A stretch of 64,000 nt of DNA from assembly GCA_016871515.1 (NCBI GenBank), contig VHDE01000009.1:1-64000 (forward strand), read 5' to 3'. Within the stretch, counting starts at the first letter, position 1; each line of letters starts with the position of its first letter. The position numbers and the translations under genes were made by a program. Below are positions 44,326 through 53,399 of the stretch, piece after piece. Below the pieces are notes generated by a model. That model ran no database searches. It saw nothing but the letters and a program-made list of their open reading frames with translations, and was not told the DNA's origin. This DNA comes from Verrucomicrobiota bacterium. Its GTDB lineage: Bacteria; Verrucomicrobiota; Verrucomicrobiia; Limisphaerales; SIBE01.

Positions 44326-45858
44326 TCACTTCTCGCGCAGCCATTCGGGGATTTCGATGTCTTTGCTCTTTACGGGAGCCGCGTCTCCGCGCCAGAGGAA
44401 ACCGGCTTGTTCGAATTCACCACGATTGGCTTTCAAGAAATCCAACAATCGCCCGGCAAGGCGGCGATTCGGCGAGTCATGACGAACGGCGAACGGCTGA
44501 ATGGCCTTTGCTCCAGCGTGCTGAATCGGAATAAACTCCAAATGCTCGGACTGCAACAGCGCATTGACGCGATAGACAATTGCCGCGTCCAAGCCGCCCG
44601 CCCGCATTTGATTGATCAGAAAATCGGCTGTGGGCACTTCAACCACGACGTTGCTTCGGACCGAATCGAGCAACCCGGATGATTTCAAAATCCCGCGCGT
44701 CATATAACCGAGGGTGGCTTGTTCGGCATTGCACAAGCCGACACGCAAGCCAGGTTGCGCCAGGTCAGCCAGCGTGCGGACGTTGCGTGAATTCCCCTTG
44801 CGAACCGCGATGCCGATGTCGGTCTCGGTCAGCATGACAGCTTCGGGGAATTGTTCGGCAACGGGTGGCACAAAACAAAGATCACATGCGTAATAAGCGT
44901 CGGGAAACTTCGGACTATTGGCGTCGGCCATCGTCTTCATAGTCGCGCAGAGAATTCCGCAACCGTTGAAAACGGTCGTAATCGTGATGCCCTCGCGATC
45001 GGCGAATAGTCGCAGCAGTTTTTCAAGCGCGGGGCGATTGACCCCGCCACTATAAAGGATCAACTCCGGTTTGTCCGCCCAAGCATCGCCGGGCGAAGGT
45101 TTGAAGCCGTGCTTGGCGAAAACGATTCCGCCCTTGTCAGGAGCGCTGAGAAAACGGGCAAAGCGAAGCGCAGCCGCGGGTTGCATCGATGCAGTCAGCA
45201 CGGCGGCACTGGCGGTCTCCGGACGCAACGAAATCTCAGGGATTTCGACGGCCTCGATCTCTTTAAACTGCCGCACGGTCGAGTCCCAGATTAAGGCGGC
45301 ATCGACTGCGCCGAGCGAGAGATCGGCGGCCACTTCGGTGACAGTCGGTTTCATTACGACAGCACGCGCGGCCAGAGCCTCCCAGGCTGGTCCGAGGTTA
45401 GCCCGGACGCTGCGCGAAATCGCGGCGGCTTGCGGGTCCGCCAACGCGGTTCGGACATCGGATCGCTGCAAATCCTGGAGTGAACGGATGGACTTCGGAT
45501 TGCCTGCGCGCACGCCAATGACCGGCCGTTGCTGGATGAGCGGAATTGTTTCACGGACCGAGTCAAATTTGCGCGCGTCCGCAATGCCGGCATCATCGGC
45601 GGAAATGAAAAGGTCGCCTTGTTTCGCGACACGAATCGCACTCAGCATTGATCCGGTGTTGCCGTACTGCAGCCGAACTTCCACAGCGAATTGACGGCGG
45701 TACTCGTTGGCAATGGCCTCGACCGGCTGTTTCAACGCGGCGGCGCAATAAATCGCGAGGGTTTTTTCGGAGCGTGCTGGCGCGCTTTGGCGATGAAACA
45801 ACGCGACCGCGCCGAGCGCGACGGCGAGGGCGATGAGAAGGCCGGCTGCAATTCGCAT
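44326..45858 (-). CDS. modA: molybdate-binding protein with two tandem ModA domains
   Basis: 510 residues from ATG 45858 (MRIAAGLLIALAVALGAVAL, signal anchor or signal peptide); a TTG nine codons earlier is less likely. Two complete type II periplasmic-binding domains follow one another. Domain 1 (about 30-265): LAIYCAAALKQPVEAIANEY, LQYGNTGSMLSAIRVAKQGD, LGAVDAALIWDSTV. Domain 2 (about 268-497): LILYSGGVNRPALEKLLRLF, TTVFNGCGILCATMKTMA, MRAGGLDAAIVYRVNAL. Normal ModA is about 250 residues with one domain. Domain 2 has an unusual Cys-rich patch (GCGILC; CDLC). The context with modBC and moeB supports oxyanion binding. Confidence 0.85.
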   Translation of the reverse strand: MRIAAGLLIALAVALGAVALFHRQSAPARSEKTLAIYCAAALKQPVEAIANEYRRQFAVEVRLQYGNTGSMLSAIRVAKQGDLFISADDAGIADARKFDSVRETIPLIQQRPVIGVRAGNPKSIRSLQDLQRSDVRTALADPQAAAISRSVRANLGPAWEALAARAVVMKPTVTEVAADLSLGAVDAALIWDSTVRQFKEIEAVEIPEISLRPETASAAVLTASMQPAAALRFARFLSAPDKGGIVFAKHGFKPSPGDAWADKPELILYSGGVNRPALEKLLRLFADREGITITTVFNGCGILCATMKTMADANSPKFPDAYYACDLCFVPPVAEQFPEAVMLTETDIGIAVRKGNSRNVRTLADLAQPGLRVGLCNAEQATLGYMTRGILKSSGLLDSVRSNVVVEVPTADFLINQMRAGGLDAAIVYRVNALLQSEHLEFIPIQHAGAKAIQPFAVRHDSPNRRLAGRLLDFLKANRGEFEQAGFLWRGDAAPVKSKDIEIPEWLREK

Positions 45859-46159
45859 GAGTTTTACGGAAGCACTGTGCCACAACTGTGGTTTGCTGCC
45901 GATGAAAATCTATGAGGCTTGCTCTTTGGCGGTGCATCCCGAAGTTGCCGGCACATCGTAGCGGCAGGCATCCTGCCTGCCGCAGAGCCGAGGCATCCTG
46001 CCCGGCGGATCACGCGCACGCACTAGAACGCAGCCTCCTCGTTTCAAGATTTGGCAGAAAACTGTTTCAAAAATCCCTCTGATTTGGTTAATTCCGGATA
46101 CGTATGATTCGTCCAACCCGCGCCGAAACCGATGGCTTCGCCGCAGCGTCTCTAGCCGC
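45859..46159. repeat. gap with family A half unit (45932-46048)
   Basis: It begins GTGCATCCCGAAGTTGCCGG and runs through GGCAGGCATCCTGCCTGCCG to AACGCAGCCTCCTCGTTTC, matching the right arm of the unit at 29797-29991 in reverse with only a few differences. The second arm is missing. The space is otherwise the divergent promoter region of modA and the PQQ-like gene. Confidence 0.75.
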
Positions 46160-49100
46160 ATGACCGTGCGTCGTTCTCCCGTTTATTACATTGCCTGCCT
46201 TCTTGTTTTGATTGTGTCCTGCCCGGCACGGGCGGCCGACTGGCCGATGTGGCGCTTCGACGCTAACAGGTCCGCCAGTTCGCCTGAGAATCTGCCCGCC
46301 GAACTCCATCTCCAATGGACACGCCAATACCCGCCTCGCGTGCAAGTCTGGGATGATCCGCTCAATCACGACTTGATGCCTTACGATAAAGTGTTTGAAC
46401 CGGTCGTGATGGGTGATCGGATGTTCGTTGGGTTTAATGATTCCGACAAGGTTGTGGCGCTGGATATTCGCGATGGTGAGGAACTCTGGTCTTTTCATGC
46501 GGACGGCCCAGTTCGATTCCCGCCTGTAGGCTGGCAGGACAAAGTCTATTTTTCGAGCGACGATGGTTACATGTACTGTGCCGGCGCAATGGATGGGCGT
46601 CTGAAATGGAGGTTCCGCGGCGGTCCATCCGAGCGCAAAGTTCTAGGCAATGGACGGGTCATTTCGGCCTGGCCTGCGCGCGGCGGTCCGGTCTTGCGTG
46701 ATGGGCGCGTTTATTTCGCGGCCAGTATTTGGCCGTTCATGGGCACGTTCATTTACTCGTTGAACGCAGAAACGGGCGAGATCGTTTGGGTGAACGACGG
46801 CACAGGCGCGCAATTTATCAAGCAACCGCACAGCGCGCCTGCGTTCGCGGGCGTCGCGCCGCAAGGCGCACTTGTCGCCACGCGAGAGAAATTGCTTGTC
46901 CCCGGCGGGCGATCCGTTCCGGCGGCCTTCGATCTGCAAACGGGCGAATTCCGTTACTTCCATATTAACGATGGCGGCAAAGGGACCGGGGGATCGTTTG
47001 TGGTGGCGAATGAAACCGAGTTTTTCGTTCACACACGGCTGCGCGGTGTTCGGGCTGCGAATCTAAAGACTGGCAAGACCACCCCATTCACTCACGGCGA
47101 GCCCGTGCTGGATGGGTCTCTGCTTTATGCCGCGACGGAAAACAAGGAGGGCAGGTTCATTCACGCTGTCGACACCTCTGAAGTTGTCCCGTGGGAGGAT
47201 GAGCCGCAGTGGGCGTTGAAATACCTCTGGGACATCAAGGCCGATGCTTCTGGTGACCTCATCAAGGCAGGTCAACGGCTCTACGCCGCAGGCACGAATT
47301 CACTGACCGCCATCGAGGTCAATTCACAGCAGCCGCGAATTGCCTGGTCGCAACCGGTGCAAGGTGAAGTGCTGCGCTTGCTGGCTGCGCGCGGGAAATT
47401 GTTCGCCGTAACGGCCGACGGGCGCATTATGGCTTTCGGAGGCAGCGATGCCCCTCTCCCCATCCGATGGGAAGAGGGGAAAGACCGGGGGAATCTGCGA
47501 TCTAATGACCGCTCTCCAAAGGAATATTCCCTCTCCCCATCGGATGGGGAGAGGGTTAGGGAGAAGGGCATCCCGGCTGGAAAACAATCCGCCAAAGCGA
47601 TGGCCAAAGCGAAATCCATATTGAAACAGGCGGGCACGGATGAAGGTTATGCGCTCTGGTTCGGTGTGGACGACGGTGAACTGATCGAAGCGCTGCTCGT
47701 GCAATCGAAGCTGCAGATCGTGGCCGTCGATCCCGACGCCATGAAGGTGGATCGCCTCCGGCGCCGCTTTGACGCGTCCGGTCTCTACGGCACCCGCGTC
47801 GTGCTGCATGCAAGTGATCCAGTGAGTTTCAAGGCGCCGCCGTACATGGCCAATCTGATAGGCATTGGCGAATCGTTCGTCTCCCAACTACGGGATCGGC
47901 AAGTGTGGCAGGCCATTTACGAATCCGTGCGTCCATACGGCGGCGTGATATGGGCGCCGGCCGAAGACCGCACGCAATCCGAGTTGGCCTGGTTCATCCA
48001 GCGCGCGAATCTCGAAAAAGCAAAACTACACCCGTCGGAGGGGCATTTGCTCGTCATTCGCGACGGCGCATTACCTGGCGCGGCGGATTGGACGCATCAG
48101 TACGGCGACATTGCCAACACCGTAAAATCCGACGATGCCCGAGTGAAAGCGCCGCTCGGGTTGCTCTGGTTTGGCGGTCCGTCGAACATGGACGTATTGC
48201 CGCGTCACGGCCACGGTCCACCCGAACAGGTAGTGGGCGGGCGGATGTTTATCCAAGGCATGAGCAGCATGAGCGCGCGCGACGTGTACACCGGACGGCT
48301 TCTCTGGCACACCGATTTCGGCAACCTCGGCACGTTTGGAATCTATTACAACGAAACTTATACGAACACGCCATTGAGCACCGCTTACAATCAGAAACAC
48401 ATCCCTGGTGCGAATGGGCGCGGCGCCAATTACATTGCGACCGAAGATGCGCTTTACCTTGTCGCGGGCAGTTCGTGCCTGGTTGTCGATGCTAGAACGG
48501 GCAAAGTCCGCAAAACAATTTCGATGCCGCCACGGCCCGGCGGGACCGAGGCTCCCGAATGGGGTTACATTGGCATCTACGAAAACATTCTCCTGGGCGG
48601 TTACGGGTTTGCTCATTACCCGCAAAAGTTCACAAGCTTCGAGAAGACCGACGCCGCGACAATCGAGGATTATTCCGGAAGCGATGGTTTGGCTGCGTTC
48701 GACCGGCATACTGGCCGGCTTTTGTGGCGGGTTCAACCGCGTCACAGCTTCATCCATAACGGCATTGTGGCCGGCAATGGCCGTGTTTATTGCCTCGATA
48801 AACTTCCGCAAAGCGCGGTGGACAAACTTAAGCGCCGCGGCGCCAGCGCTATGGTCAATCATCGGTTGCAGGCGTTCGATATTCAGTCCGGCAAGCTGCT
48901 CTGGGAGGACGAGCGAAACATCTTTGGCACTTGGCTCGGTTATTCCAAACAGCACGATGTCTTGCTGCTGGCGGGCGCCAGCGCCAGCGACCGGCTTTCC
49001 GACGAAGTTGGCCAAGGCATGACGGCGTATCGCGGAACAGACGGCAACGTGCTTTGGCAGGATTTGAAACGCAAATACACGGGACCTTGTATCTTGCACA

Positions 49101-50236
49101 ACGATCTTATTCTCACGAGCGCCAATTCCTACGAGGCGTCGAGTGGCGCGTTCAAATTGCTTGATGGGACGCCTTACCTGATTGAAAACCCGCTCACCGG
49201 AAAGCTCGAACCGTGGCGCATCTCCCGGACGTACGGCTGCAACAATATTATTGCCAGCGAAAACCTCCTTACCTTCCGTTCGGGCGCCGCGGGTTTTTAC
49301 GATCTGGTTTCGAAGAGCGGCACGGCCAATATCGGCGGCTTTAAGTCTGGCTGCACGGCAAATCTCGTCGTCGCCAATGGCGTTCTCAACGCGCCCGATT
49401 ACACGCGCACGTGCAGTTGCGCCTACCAAAACCAGACTTCCTTGGCCCTGGTGCACATGCCGGAAATGGAGCTGTGGACTTACAGCCACCTTGGTCTGAA
49501 TGCTGAGGCTGGCGAGCGGATCGAACGGGTCGGCATTAACTTCGGCGCGCCCGGTGACCGGCGGGCCGAGGACGGAACACTTTGGCTGGAGTATCCAACG
49601 GTCGGCGGTGATTCGCCGGGGCTTGGCATCAAGGTCACGGGCAGCGACGTCGCTTATTTCCGTCGTCACGCTTCGCAGGTGAGCGGCGGCCCGGGATTGC
49701 GCTGGGTGGCCGCCTCGGGGCTCCGCGATTGCAAAACTATAACGATCACACCCGAGATCGTCCGTCCGAGATTGACCAGACCCACGGCCACGCCGGACGA
49801 TGAGGAAGATGAGGTCATTATTATTAGTACAAACGCTCCGAGTAGCGTCGGATCAAGCGGCGCCCGGACCGGGACCGGACGAGGAGGCTTCGGTCGCGGC
49901 CGAGGAGGCAACTCAGGGATAAACAATGCCAGCGCCAAGCCGCCGCGCACATATTCGCCGATGCCTTACACAGTGCGCTTGTACTTTCTCGAGCCAGACG
50001 AACTAAAATCCGGGCAACGCGTCTTCAGTGTAGCTCTCCAAGGCCGATCGGTGTTGGAGAATCTTGATATTGCGAGGGACGCCGGAGGCAATAATCGGTC
50101 GATGGTAAAGGAGTTCAACGGCGTGATCATCGAAAAGGATCTGGATCTTACGTTCACCCGCGCATCCGGAACACAAGCCGGTCCAATTCTCTCGGGGATT
50201 GAGCTGATTGCTGAACAGTCCGCAGCCGGGAATTAA
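46160..50236 (+). CDS. secreted PQQ-like propeller protein with methyltransferase-like insert and malectin-like tail
   Basis: 1358 residues. Signal peptide (YYIACLLVLIVSCPARA), then a PQQ/BamB-like propeller (VVALDIRDGEELWSFHADGP; YSLNAETGEIVWVNDGTGAQ). Residues 430-471 are translated from an intergenic-type repeat. About 480-640 resemble a SAM-methyltransferase Rossmann fold (LWFGVDDGELIEALL, IVAVDPDAMKVDRLRRRFDA, YGTRVVLHASDP), probably non-catalytic in the periplasm. A second propeller (ALYLVAGSSCLVVDARTGKV; AFDRHTGRLLWRVQ) precedes a Gly/Arg linker (GTGRGGFGRGRGG) and a malectin-like end (YTVRLYFLEPDELKSGQRVF, GPILSGIELIAEQS). This architecture occurs in PVC bacteria; its function is unknown and carbohydrate binding is plausible. 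Confidence 0.85.
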   Translation: MTVRRSPVYYIACLLVLIVSCPARAADWPMWRFDANRSASSPENLPAELHLQWTRQYPPRVQVWDDPLNHDLMPYDKVFEPVVMGDRMFVGFNDSDKVVALDIRDGEELWSFHADGPVRFPPVGWQDKVYFSSDDGYMYCAGAMDGRLKWRFRGGPSERKVLGNGRVISAWPARGGPVLRDGRVYFAASIWPFMGTFIYSLNAETGEIVWVNDGTGAQFIKQPHSAPAFAGVAPQGALVATREKLLVPGGRSVPAAFDLQTGEFRYFHINDGGKGTGGSFVVANETEFFVHTRLRGVRAANLKTGKTTPFTHGEPVLDGSLLYAATENKEGRFIHAVDTSEVVPWEDEPQWALKYLWDIKADASGDLIKAGQRLYAAGTNSLTAIEVNSQQPRIAWSQPVQGEVLRLLAARGKLFAVTADGRIMAFGGSDAPLPIRWEEGKDRGNLRSNDRSPKEYSLSPSDGERVREKGIPAGKQSAKAMAKAKSILKQAGTDEGYALWFGVDDGELIEALLVQSKLQIVAVDPDAMKVDRLRRRFDASGLYGTRVVLHASDPVSFKAPPYMANLIGIGESFVSQLRDRQVWQAIYESVRPYGGVIWAPAEDRTQSELAWFIQRANLEKAKLHPSEGHLLVIRDGALPGAADWTHQYGDIANTVKSDDARVKAPLGLLWFGGPSNMDVLPRHGHGPPEQVVGGRMFIQGMSSMSARDVYTGRLLWHTDFGNLGTFGIYYNETYTNTPLSTAYNQKHIPGANGRGANYIATEDALYLVAGSSCLVVDARTGKVRKTISMPPRPGGTEAPEWGYIGIYENILLGGYGFAHYPQKFTSFEKTDAATIEDYSGSDGLAAFDRHTGRLLWRVQPRHSFIHNGIVAGNGRVYCLDKLPQSAVDKLKRRGASAMVNHRLQAFDIQSGKLLWEDERNIFGTWLGYSKQHDVLLLAGASASDRLSDEVGQGMTAYRGTDGNVLWQDLKRKYTGPCILHNDLILTSANSYEASSGAFKLLDGTPYLIENPLTGKLEPWRISRTYGCNNIIASENLLTFRSGAAGFYDLVSKSGTANIGGFKSGCTANLVVANGVLNAPDYTRTCSCAYQNQTSLALVHMPEMELWTYSHLGLNAEAGERIERVGINFGAPGDRRAEDGTLWLEYPTVGGDSPGLGIKVTGSDVAYFRRHASQVSGGPGLRWVAASGLRDCKTITITPEIVRPRLTRPTATPDDEEDEVIIISTNAPSSVGSSGARTGTGRGGFGRGRGGNSGINNASAKPPRTYSPMPYTVRLYFLEPDELKSGQRVFSVALQGRSVLENLDIARDAGGNNRSMVKEFNGVIIEKDLDLTFTRASGTQAGPILSGIELIAEQSAAGN
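47447..47572. repeat. palindromic repeat inserted in frame within the PQQ-like gene
   Basis: The ends GATGCCCCTCTCCCCATC and GATGGGGAGAGGG ... AAGGGCATC are inverted repeats, with a further internal copy, CCCTCTCCCCATCGGATGGG. The unit is 126 bases (42 codons) with no stop, coding for APLPIRWEEGKDRGNLRSND through SLSPSDGERVREKG, which interrupts the propeller-to-Rossmann junction. Confidence 0.75.
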
Positions 50237-50544
50237 GTTTGTAAGCACCGGTTCCACGGTTGGACATGGGAACTGGTTGTCCCTGCGGGACAAATGCCTA
50301 TTGAATTGCCGGAGGATATTAGATTCCATTCGGTCCCGAAACTTTCCCTGAATTTCTGCAAGCTGGAATCCGAGATTGACCTTTCCCCGGGACTGGCTTA
50401 TTAAGCGCCCAAGTTTGCTGATGAAATCACTCACCGCCAATATTGACTGCGTGCTCAATGATGCGATGCGTCCATGCGCGAATCGCGTCGGGCACGCGTG
50501 CTGTGGCGGGAGGTGGATCCGGTAACTCAAAGCAAAGGATTTTC
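50237..50544. other. gap with a partial family B repeat and a possible short Cys-rich frame
   Basis: 50275-50336 is one arm of a family B unit (TTGTCCCTGCGGGACAAATG, GAATTGCCGGAGGATATTAG). From 50421 an ATG opens a 34-codon frame (MKSLTANIDCVLNDAMRPCA onwards, four Cys) that stops at 50525, 19 bases before a strong terminator. It has no clear ribosome site; it may be a small protein, a leader peptide, or chance over an untranslated RNA. Confidence 0.35.
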
Positions 50545-50580
50545 AACCCACCGCTGGCGTCCGGCGGTGGGTTTTTGTTT
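50545..50580 (+). terminator. strong intrinsic terminator upstream of the MATE gene
   Basis: CCCACCGC and GCGGTGGG pair around TGGCGTCCG-type loop sequence, extended by AA/TT, and are followed by TTTTTGTTT. It lies 50 bases before the MATE start and over 300 bases after the previous gene, so it ends either a small transcript from 50400-50540 or acts as an attenuator for the transporter. Confidence 0.75.
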
Positions 50581-50629
50581 GCACCCCCCGACGGCCGGTT
50601 CGCCAACGGTCACAAGAACGAAGAAGCAT

Positions 50630-51991
50630 ATGGATTTGAGATTAGCGCGAAGATGGCGCCGCTGGACTCGCGAAGTGCGGCCCACGCTGGCGTTGGCCAT
50701 GCCGATCATGGGCGGCATGATTGGGCACATGCTCATTGGCATCGCGGATACCATCATGGTGGGACGCGTTGGGGTCGTGCCACTGGCGGCATCTTCGTTC
50801 GTGAACACCATTACGCATTTGCCGTTTATTTTTGCCTGCGGATTGCTCTCGGCAATTGCGGTTCTGACGGCGCAGGCGCACGGCGCGAAACAACCCCACG
50901 AAGCGGGGGAAGTGTTGCGTCATGGTTTCACCATCGCGTTCATCGCGGGCCTGTGCACGCTCGTCGTTTGCTTTTGTCTGCGGCCATTTCTGGGTTGGTT
51001 TGGGCAGCCGGCTGACGTGGTCGCGGCTTCGCATACGTATCTGATTTTGTTCGGCGGGTCGCTCATGCCCGCCATCGTTTTCCATGGCTGCAAACAATAT
51101 TGCGAAGCCTTGAACAGGCCGTGGGAGCCAATGCTGATCATGCTCGGTGCAGTGTTGATGAACGTCTTCCTCAACTGGATCTTGATTTATGGCAATTGGG
51201 GAGCGCCGGCGCTCGGCCTTGAAGGAGCGGGCTGGGCCACATTGATTGTGCGGACGAGCATGGCGCTCGCCCTGATCGCGCACATCGCGCGCGCTTCTGT
51301 TTTCCGGGATTTCAAACCCGTGCGGTGGATCGCGCCATTGAAGCTCGACCGATTTCGCCAGCTATTTCACTTGGGGATTCCTGTCGGTGTCCAGCATGTC
51401 CTCGAAGTAAGCGCCTTCGCTTTCGCTGCGCTGATGATGGGCTGGATTAGCACAGACGCGATTGCAGCGCACCAGATCGCCATTACGTGCGCCGCGACAA
51501 CATTCATGTTTGGCCTCGGCATTGGGATGGCGGTGTGCATTCGCGTGGGGCATGCTTGGGGCGCCGGCCACTATCAGCGGATGCGCCGCATGGGGTTTGT
51601 GGGGATTGTACTGTCGGCGAGCGTGATGGGATTCTTCGGGCTGGTCTTTGTCGCGGCCGGAACGCCCATCGCCCGCTGCTTCATCGTTTCACCCGCCGTG
51701 ATTACTCTCGGAGCGCAACTGTTGATGGTGGCGGCGATATTCCAGGTCGCCGACGGCATTCAAATCGTGGCGATGTCCGGGTTGCGCGGTCAAAATGACG
51801 TGCGCGCGCCGGCTATGATCGCCATGCTTTCGTATTGGATTGTCGCGGTGCCGACAGGATACCTCCTGGCTTTTCGCGCCCAATACGGCGCGGTCGGCAT
51901 TTGGATAGGGCTGGCGATTGGGCTGGGCGCCGCCGCAACTTGTTTGACCTGGCGTTTTCATGAGCGCAGCAAGATCGCGATCACGAGTTGA
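50630..51991 (+). CDS. MATE-family multidrug/Na+ antiporter
   Basis: 453 residues from ATG 50630 (MDLRLARRWRRWTREVRPTL); the frame continues upstream for 52 codons across the terminator, which argues against an earlier start. Twelve membrane segments in two bundles with internal similarity. MATE marks include LALAMPIMGGMIGHMLIGIA, DTIMVGRVGVVPLAASSFVN, VFLNWILIYG and LGIPVGVQHVLEVSAFAFAA. It should export cationic compounds in exchange for Na+ or H+. Monocistronic. Confidence 0.9.
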   Translation: MDLRLARRWRRWTREVRPTLALAMPIMGGMIGHMLIGIADTIMVGRVGVVPLAASSFVNTITHLPFIFACGLLSAIAVLTAQAHGAKQPHEAGEVLRHGFTIAFIAGLCTLVVCFCLRPFLGWFGQPADVVAASHTYLILFGGSLMPAIVFHGCKQYCEALNRPWEPMLIMLGAVLMNVFLNWILIYGNWGAPALGLEGAGWATLIVRTSMALALIAHIARASVFRDFKPVRWIAPLKLDRFRQLFHLGIPVGVQHVLEVSAFAFAALMMGWISTDAIAAHQIAITCAATTFMFGLGIGMAVCIRVGHAWGAGHYQRMRRMGFVGIVLSASVMGFFGLVFVAAGTPIARCFIVSPAVITLGAQLLMVAAIFQVADGIQIVAMSGLRGQNDVRAPAMIAMLSYWIVAVPTGYLLAFRAQYGAVGIWIGLAIGLGAAATCLTWRFHERSKIAITS

Positions 51992-52060
51992 TCTCGCCGG
52001 TTGCTTGCATAAATGCGGACCACGAGTTTCCTAACGCGGGGCGCCGCCGCAACCAAAACG

Positions 52061-52168
52061 GCGCGCGGATATTCTTGTCCGCAGCCATTGGAAACGAAAA
52101 ACTGGCGCTCGAATTTTCGAGATCGGCCAGAGATTCGGACGTTGCTGCGGACAAGAATTTCCGCGCTC
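52061..52168. repeat. inverted repeat (family D-like)
   Basis: GCGCGGATATTCTTGTCCGC-AGC and GCTGCGGACAAGAATTTCCG-CGC are complementary but for two positions, 58 bases apart. The GCGCGGACA core resembles family D at 42795. It sits between the MATE gene and the next gene. Confidence 0.65.
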
Positions 52169-52271
52169 CGGAGAATCGTCCCCCTTTGCGAGCATTTCTG
52201 GCGTCCCCACGATGACCGGTTGCGTTTTCGGCTGGTCACGCGGCCTGACCCGAGCCAATGTTACTTTGAAG

Positions 52272-53399
52272 ATGTTCAACCGACATTTAACTCGATCTGC
52301 GCTCTGGCTCGCGGTGGTAGGCGGAGCGTTTTGTGCCGTTTCAGTTTGGGCTTGTTCGGTCCCCGTGTTTCGGTACGCACTCGAGAAATGGCCAGCTGAC
52401 CCCTATCAGGCCATTGTTTTCCACCGCGGCGCTCTTTCGGGCGCTCAGCAAGAAATGGTTCGCGAGCTTGCCCGCGAGGGAATGGCCGGCCGCTTGCATG
52501 CAAACCTCACAGCGCAGACGATCGATTTGGATCAGAATGCAAACCCAGATGTCCTCCAGTTCTGGCAGCAGCTCGGCGCGGAGAGCGCACCTTGGCTGGT
52601 TGTGAAATACCCTTCGCCAACGCGCCTGGCCGGCCGCGTTTTTTCGGGTCCGCTCGACCGAGCGGCCATAGCCCAAGTTCTTGAATCACCCGCGCGGAAA
52701 GAAATCGTGCAGCGGCTTGCTTCTGGCCAAAGCGCTGTTTGGGTGCTGCTCGAGGTTGGCGATCCCAAACAGGACGATGCCGCTGCCGAGTTAATCCAGA
52801 CGCGATTGAAGTATCTTGCCGGTGTTCTCAAACTCCCCAAGATCGAGGCGCAGGATGTCGCGAGCGGACTGATCTCGGTGCCGGAGCACGCGTTGAAGCT
52901 GGAATTCTCTTTGTTGCGGTTGTCACGTGCTGACCACGCGGAACAAGCATTTGTCAAAATGTTGCTCGGCACAGAAGCGGACCTGGAGGAAATGAAAGAA
53001 CCGATGGTTTTCCCTATCTTCGGCAGGGCGCGTGCCCTCTATGCGCTCATCGGTAAAGGCATCAACCATGAAACGATTGATGAGGCCGCGTCGTTTCTCA
53101 TTGGTCAATGTTCGTGCCAGGTCAAGGAACAGAATCCGGGCGTCGATCTGCTCTTTGCGGCTGACTGGAACACGCTCCTGAAAGCCGGTGTTGCAGCCGC
53201 GCCCGCCCAAGCTGAGTTGGACAAGGCGGTCGAGCCCGCGCCTGAAACGGCAACCATTTCGGGCGGGGATAATCCCGAATCCGCCGTGCCTTCGCCGGGT
53301 TCTTTCGGCGCGAGCGCCCCATTGACTCGCCCAATTCTAGTGGTTAGCGCTGTCGTGGCACTCGTTGCCGCAATTCTTATTTTCGCCCGGAGAAAGTGA
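52272..53399 (+). CDS. predicted exported protein with C-terminal membrane anchor, unknown
   Basis: 375 residues from ATG 52272; 20 upstream in-frame codons precede the signal and are unlikely to be used. A signal peptide or lipoprotein signal (SALWLAVVGGAFCAVSVWAC) leads to CSVPVFRYALEKWPADPYQA, a phrase I recall from conserved PVC hypothetical proteins. A mixed domain rich in charged helices follows (about 40-300), then an Ala/Pro/Glu linker and a membrane helix (ILVVSAVVALVAAILIFARR). Two cysteines (QCSC) occur near residue 297. The function is unknown. Relatives may accompany ABC exporters, but none is next to it here. Confidence 0.6.
   Translation: MFNRHLTRSALWLAVVGGAFCAVSVWACSVPVFRYALEKWPADPYQAIVFHRGALSGAQQEMVRELAREGMAGRLHANLTAQTIDLDQNANPDVLQFWQQLGAESAPWLVVKYPSPTRLAGRVFSGPLDRAAIAQVLESPARKEIVQRLASGQSAVWVLLEVGDPKQDDAAAELIQTRLKYLAGVLKLPKIEAQDVASGLISVPEHALKLEFSLLRLSRADHAEQAFVKMLLGTEADLEEMKEPMVFPIFGRARALYALIGKGINHETIDEAASFLIGQCSCQVKEQNPGVDLLFAADWNTLLKAGVAAAPAQAELDKAVEPAPETATISGGDNPESAVPSPGSFGASAPLTRPILVVSAVVALVAAILIFARRK

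Noticed and set aside
48071..49669. Long minus-strand open frame (about 530 codons) inside the PQQ-like gene
   Set aside because: It is antisense to clear propeller and domain sequence on the plus strand; its translation shows no motif, and GC-rich third positions create such shadows.
50400..50545. Signal recognition particle RNA or a known riboswitch
   Set aside because: The SRP apical motif (GGTCAGGNCCGGAAGG-type) and common riboswitch cores are absent.
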